Assembly: GCA_963575745.1 (NCBI GenBank)
Contig: CAUYUJ010018655.1
Location: forward strand, 84,408 to 148,407
Direction of reading: 5' to 3'
Source of the DNA: Prorocentrum cordatum
Lineage: Eukaryota > Sar > Dinophyceae > Prorocentrales > Prorocentraceae
DNA length: 64,000 nucleotides
Part shown: one piece after another, positions 59,916 to 64,000 of the stretch
Layout: each line of letters begins with the position of its first letter
Position numbering within the stretch: the stretch's first letter is position 1
The notes under the pieces: generated by a model
The model's input: the letters and a program-made list of their open reading frames with translations, nothing else
What the model was told of the DNA's origin: nothing
Database searches by the model: none
Position numbers and translations under genes: made by a program

Positions 59916-60595
59916 AGATCCGCCGCGGCGGCCCAGGACAGATGCCCAAGCCCGAGGCCCCGCCCACGACCGCCCCCAGGCCCCGCCCGAGACCCACCAT
60001 GCTCCCAGAACGTGCCTCGCGATGTGAACAAAAATGCGACGGGAACGTGCTTCGCTGATGTCGGCCTCCAGGGGCCCTTCCCAGGCCTCGGGACCGTCAA
60101 AAAACGGCCCAGGATGAAAAACAGGTCTCGGGGAAGACCTCTGGGGGTCGACGTTGTGAAACAATCACGACGTCGGGGGTCTGAGTCAAGGCCCCACGGG
60201 ACGCCCCGCAGACCCCCCCGCAGATAGCAGAGGGCGCACAGTGGGGCAGAGGACAAGGGAGGACGGAGCGGGGAGCGGGGAGCGAGGAGGAGGGAGGAGC
60301 GGGCCGGCAATGAAGGAGAGGATCTGATTGCAGTGTTTCGCCCGCACGCCTTGGTCAAGAGAGGAGGAAGCAGGGGGAGAGATCTTGTTTCGGCCTGCTG
60401 GCAAGCATGACAACAGCAGCCAATACTCCGAACACATCTGCCCAAGGGCCCTGCAAGTTAGTATCGCGAGCTGGTAGCACATGCTGCGAACTCGCTTCAA
60501 TGTGAGGGACGCCCTTTTGTATTGATGCCAGAAGACGTCATTTTGATAGCGGCGCACTTGACGACGTGCTGCGGATCTGATGCAGGAGCTTTGTC
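59916..60595. other. no recognised feature
   Basis: Spacer, nothing seen. Confidence 0.4.
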
Positions 60596-61084
60596 ACACA
60601 CACACACACACGCACGCACGCACGCACACGCACACACGCACACACGCACACACGCACACACGCACACACGCACACACGCACACACGCACACACGCACACA
60701 CGCACACACGCACACACGCACACACGCACACACGCACACACGCACACACGCACACACGCACACACGCACACACGCACACACGCACACACGCACACACGCA
60801 CACACGCACACACGCACACACGCACGCACGCACACGACACGCACACACGCACACACGCACACACGCACACACGCACACACGCACACACGCACACACGCAC
60901 ACGACACGCACACGCACACGCACACGCACACGCACACGCACACGCACACGCACACGCGCACGCGCACGCGCACGCGCACGCGCACGCGCACGCGCACGCG
61001 CACGCACACACGCACGCACGCACGCACACACCCACACACACACACAAACGCACAAACACGCACGCACGCACGCACAAACACGAA

Positions 61085-61120
<36 letters not shown>

Positions 61121-61165
61121 CACCCACACACACACAGACAAATACACACACAGAGACACACACAC
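60596..61165. repeat. (CACACG)n array with graded variants
   Basis: ACACGCAC units dominate 60610-60905, then CACACG at 60905-60955, CGCACG at 60955-61005, CGCA tetramers at 61010-61120 and CACACA at the end. Encoded Thr/His or Val/Cys runs are artefacts. Confidence 0.97.
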
Positions 61166-61584
61166 AGCGCAAAACGAAAGAGAACGCTGCGTGTAGAATC
61201 AGAGCTAACGCATTGCCGAGGCAACGTATACCCGCAGACGCAGCGAAAGCCTGGGATGGTCACCACCTGAAATACCAGGCTCCCGCAGGTGCGAATGGGC
61301 AGGAAGCCACAAACACGAGTATGTTTATGACTTCGCCATCCTTTGGTACTAATCCACTCAACACTACCCCCCACCACCCACCCACCCACGCGCCTGACGG
61401 CAACAAAAAACAGATCGTTTCCCTGACATCCGCCGAAATGGTCGGTTCGACGGCAACAAGGAGACCCTGACCGCTTCCCCACGGCCAGGCTTCCACCCAC
61501 CCCCGACCCATGTTGATGGTCCTGGGGCCAGGCAAAGGGCATCCGGGGCCAAAATTGAAAGCACGAAAAGAAAGACAATAAGCA
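61166..61584. other. no recognised feature
   Basis: Spacer with GGCGGGTGG-like short repeats. No gene. Confidence 0.4.
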
Positions 61585-61656
61585 CAACAACAACAAAAAC
61601 AACAACAACAACACCAACAACAAAAACAAAAACAAAAACAACAAAAACAAAAACAC

Positions 61657-61745
<89 letters not shown>
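61585..61745. repeat. (CAA)n microsatellite
   Basis: CAA/AAAACAA run. Confidence 0.97.
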
Positions 61746-61747
<2 letters not shown>

Positions 61748-61779
61748 CACTTTACCCGAACGCTCAGTGTTCTCACCAG

Positions 61780-62848
61780 TGCCAGGGTTTTCATGCGACG
61801 CCAGCCAATACCCCCACTTTGTGGGGGGGCAGTGCAAGCACTACCAAATATCCACACGACTCTTCGCCACCACCCACACCCAGCTTCCCGCCCTATGACG
61901 TTCGGACACTTCACTTCGTGGCCTGCGGACGACCGTGGCTACTACACTGGCGTGGAGTACACACCCACAGAAGTTGTTAAGCCTACGTTCGTACACCCAC
62001 AGAAGTTGTTAAGCCTTGTTAACCCACAGAAGTTGTTAAACCTTCCACAGAACATCTGTTGCATATGATGCATATGGTACATGATACACATGATACACAT
62101 GATACGTACTCACAAGATAGTTGATCACATCTTTAGGGCAAAATTTTGAATAGTCGTGCACAGTTTTTTTTTTATTTATTTTTTTTTTATTTTTTTTCCG
62201 AAAAAAAGGGGGAAAAAAAAACCCCCTACGGTGCGATTCGTGTGATTTTATGATGCGCGGTGGTAAAAATTCTTAAGAACCCAATGGTTTTTGGAGATTT
62301 CGGCGTGCGCGCGCGAAGAAAAAACGAATCTGTCCCGCATGGCATTATTTGACAGGGATGATGGCCCTGGCAGGTGCGCAACCGTTGTCGCAGAAGTTCG
62401 AAAAAGTTGCTCGCAAAACCCCCTTGACAGAAATGTTGAAAAAGTCTTGGGTTTCCTACGAATCCGCAAGAGCGCGCGGGATGAGATGTTGACATTTTTT
62501 TGTTGAAAAACCATTAGTTTTTTGATGTTTTTATGTTGAAATCGTTCCGAACACTAAGCTTTTGGAAGGATTTCGTCTTGCGCGCGCGAATGTCCACTTT
62601 ACCTTATTTTTGCAAAGGATTCTTGAAATTTGATTATATTAGAACAAGAAATGTCATTTTATAGTGTTTTTTGCAAGGGAAAGCGGGGGGGAACAAAACA
62701 ACCGGATCTTGATCACATCGAATTACCTGAGGCTTCCTCACGAAAATGATGAAAATGTAGCTGCGGCCTAGGCGGCGCAGGGGGGCCGTGCACCAGGGGT
62801 CCCAACAATAATTATTCTTTAGAATTAATAATGTTCAACAACAACAAC

Positions 62849-62884
<36 letters not shown>

Positions 62885-63885
62885 CCACCACCACAACACC
62901 AACAAACAACAACAACAGCACAGCAACAACAACAACAACAACACACAACAACAACAACAACACCAACAACAATCATTTTTACCCGAACGCGTGGTGTTCT
63001 CCCCAGTGCCAGGGTTTTCATACGACACCAGGCAATACCCCCACTTCGTGGGGGGGCATTACAAGCTCTACCAAATATCCAAACGACTCTTCGCGACCAC
63101 CCAAACCCAGCTTCCCGCCCTATGACGTTGGGACACTTCACTTCGTGGCGTGCGGACGACCGTGGCTACTACACTGGCGTGGGGTACACACCCACAGAAC
63201 TTGGTCACTTATTCGGGGCGCGCATGTGCCCAGCATGGTGCAATTGTGCCATACAATACATAATACAGAGAGACAGAGTGGAGACGGCGTGCGCGCGCAA
63301 AAAACGAATGTGTCCCGCATGGTATTATTTGACAGGGATGATGGCCCTGGCAGGTGCGCAACCGTTGTCGCAGAAGTTCGAAAAAGTTGCTCGCAAAAGC
63401 CCGTTTGACAGAAATGTTTAAAAAGTGTTGGGTTTCCTACGAATCCGCAAGAGCGCGCGGGATGAGATTTTGACATTTTTTTGTTGAAAAACCATTGGTT
63501 TTTTGATGTTTTTATGTTAAAATCGCTCCGAACACTAAGCTTTTGGAAGGATTTCGTCTTGCGCGCGCGAATGTCCACTTTACCTTATTTTTTGCAAGGG
63601 ATTCTTGAAATTTGATTATATTAGAACAAGAAATGTCATTTTATAGTGTTTTTTGCAAGGGAAAGCGGGGGGGAACAAAAAACCGGATCCGGGGGTAATC
63701 CACTTTTCTGAAGCTTTCGCAGAAAAATGATGAAAATGTAGCTGCGGCCTAGGCGCGGCGCAGAGGTCGCGCACCAGGGGTCCCAACAATAATAATTCTT
63801 TAGAAGGAATAATGTTCAACAACAACACCAACAACACCAACAACACCAACAACAACAACAACAACAGCAACAATAATATTAAGAC
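61780..63885 (+). repeat. tandem long-repeat copies B and C
   Basis: Block 61791-61980 (CATGCGACGCCAGCCAATAC, CCCCCACTTTGTGGGGGGGC, GCGTGGAGTACACACCCACA) recurs at 63018-63205, a 1227-bp shift. Block 62226-62990 matches copy A (1-770), and block 63285-63850 matches it again. So two unequal copies of a ~1.2-kb unit end the window, with their own (CAA)n runs at 62830-62975 and 63812-63875. 63886-64000 holds nothing recognised. Confidence 0.92.
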
Positions 63886-64000
63886 GGTTCGCTCGTATCT
63901 GCTCGAATGTCCGTTAACGCGTAGTTCCCAGACCGTCGATACCCGCCCTCTTCGTCATCGATCTACCCCTTTTGGGGGTAGACATTTCTTCCCTGCAGGC

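Overview
This window reads as nuclear DNA of a dinoflagellate. Four things point there: a tandem run of relict trans-spliced leader sequences at 52499-52547, a tyrosine-recombinase (YR) retrotransposon whose Gag resembles gene families I associate with dinoflagellates, an APE-type LINE reverse transcriptase, and an extreme load of microsatellites, satellites and short inverted-repeat elements with almost no unique genic sequence. No bacterial operon, CRISPR array, rRNA or convincing tRNA was seen. Most long open frames are translations of simple repeats (CA, GGA/TCC, CAA, CAGCCT, CACACG) and are not listed as genes.

Layout. 1-770 and 61.8-63.9 kb carry copies of one long dispersed repeat, so the window starts and ends in the same family. 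1.9-5.3 kb is a 32-bp satellite with higher-order structure that passes into a 21-bp minisatellite. 7.3-9.1 kb is a ~79-bp tandem array whose smaller inverted copy lies at 35.9-36.6 kb. 9.4-17.2 kb is a patchwork of short foldback/TIR elements and microsatellites. 18.8-20.1 kb holds a coding region for a Lys-rich zinc-ribbon protein with overlapping frames. 21-22.9 kb is a CAGCCT hexamer array. 22.9-24.2 kb is a 73-bp array interrupted by a small membrane-protein ORF. 27.7-28.1 kb is a 102-bp array. 32.3-34.2 kb is an intact but 5'-truncated LINE reverse transcriptase on the minus strand. 37.9-38.3 kb is a large nested palindrome.

The main biological unit is at 42041-48792 (minus strand): a nearly complete YR retrotransposon. 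In element order it has repeat A1, a Cys-rich/membrane leader ORF, Gag, RT-RNase H, tyrosine recombinase, a cytosine-methyltransferase-like module, then repeats B1, A2 and B2. These split direct repeats match the Ngaro/PAT-type architecture and explain TSD-free integration through a circular intermediate. Removing the element joins two coding pieces (the first ~41.56-42.04 kb, the second upstream from 48.79 kb) into one continuous reading across the junction. That reading has an eIF5A-like N-terminal motif, so the element seems to have interrupted a gene or gene copy. A second, solo and broken copy of the methyltransferase-like family sits at 55.1-55.7 kb.

The rest of the right half has more foldback elements, the relict spliced leaders (evidence for recycling of processed mRNA), near-perfect hairpins at 52.84 and 59.24 kb, and a 570-bp CACACG array at 60.6 kb. 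At least seven dispersed short-element families recur, several always in the same orientation.
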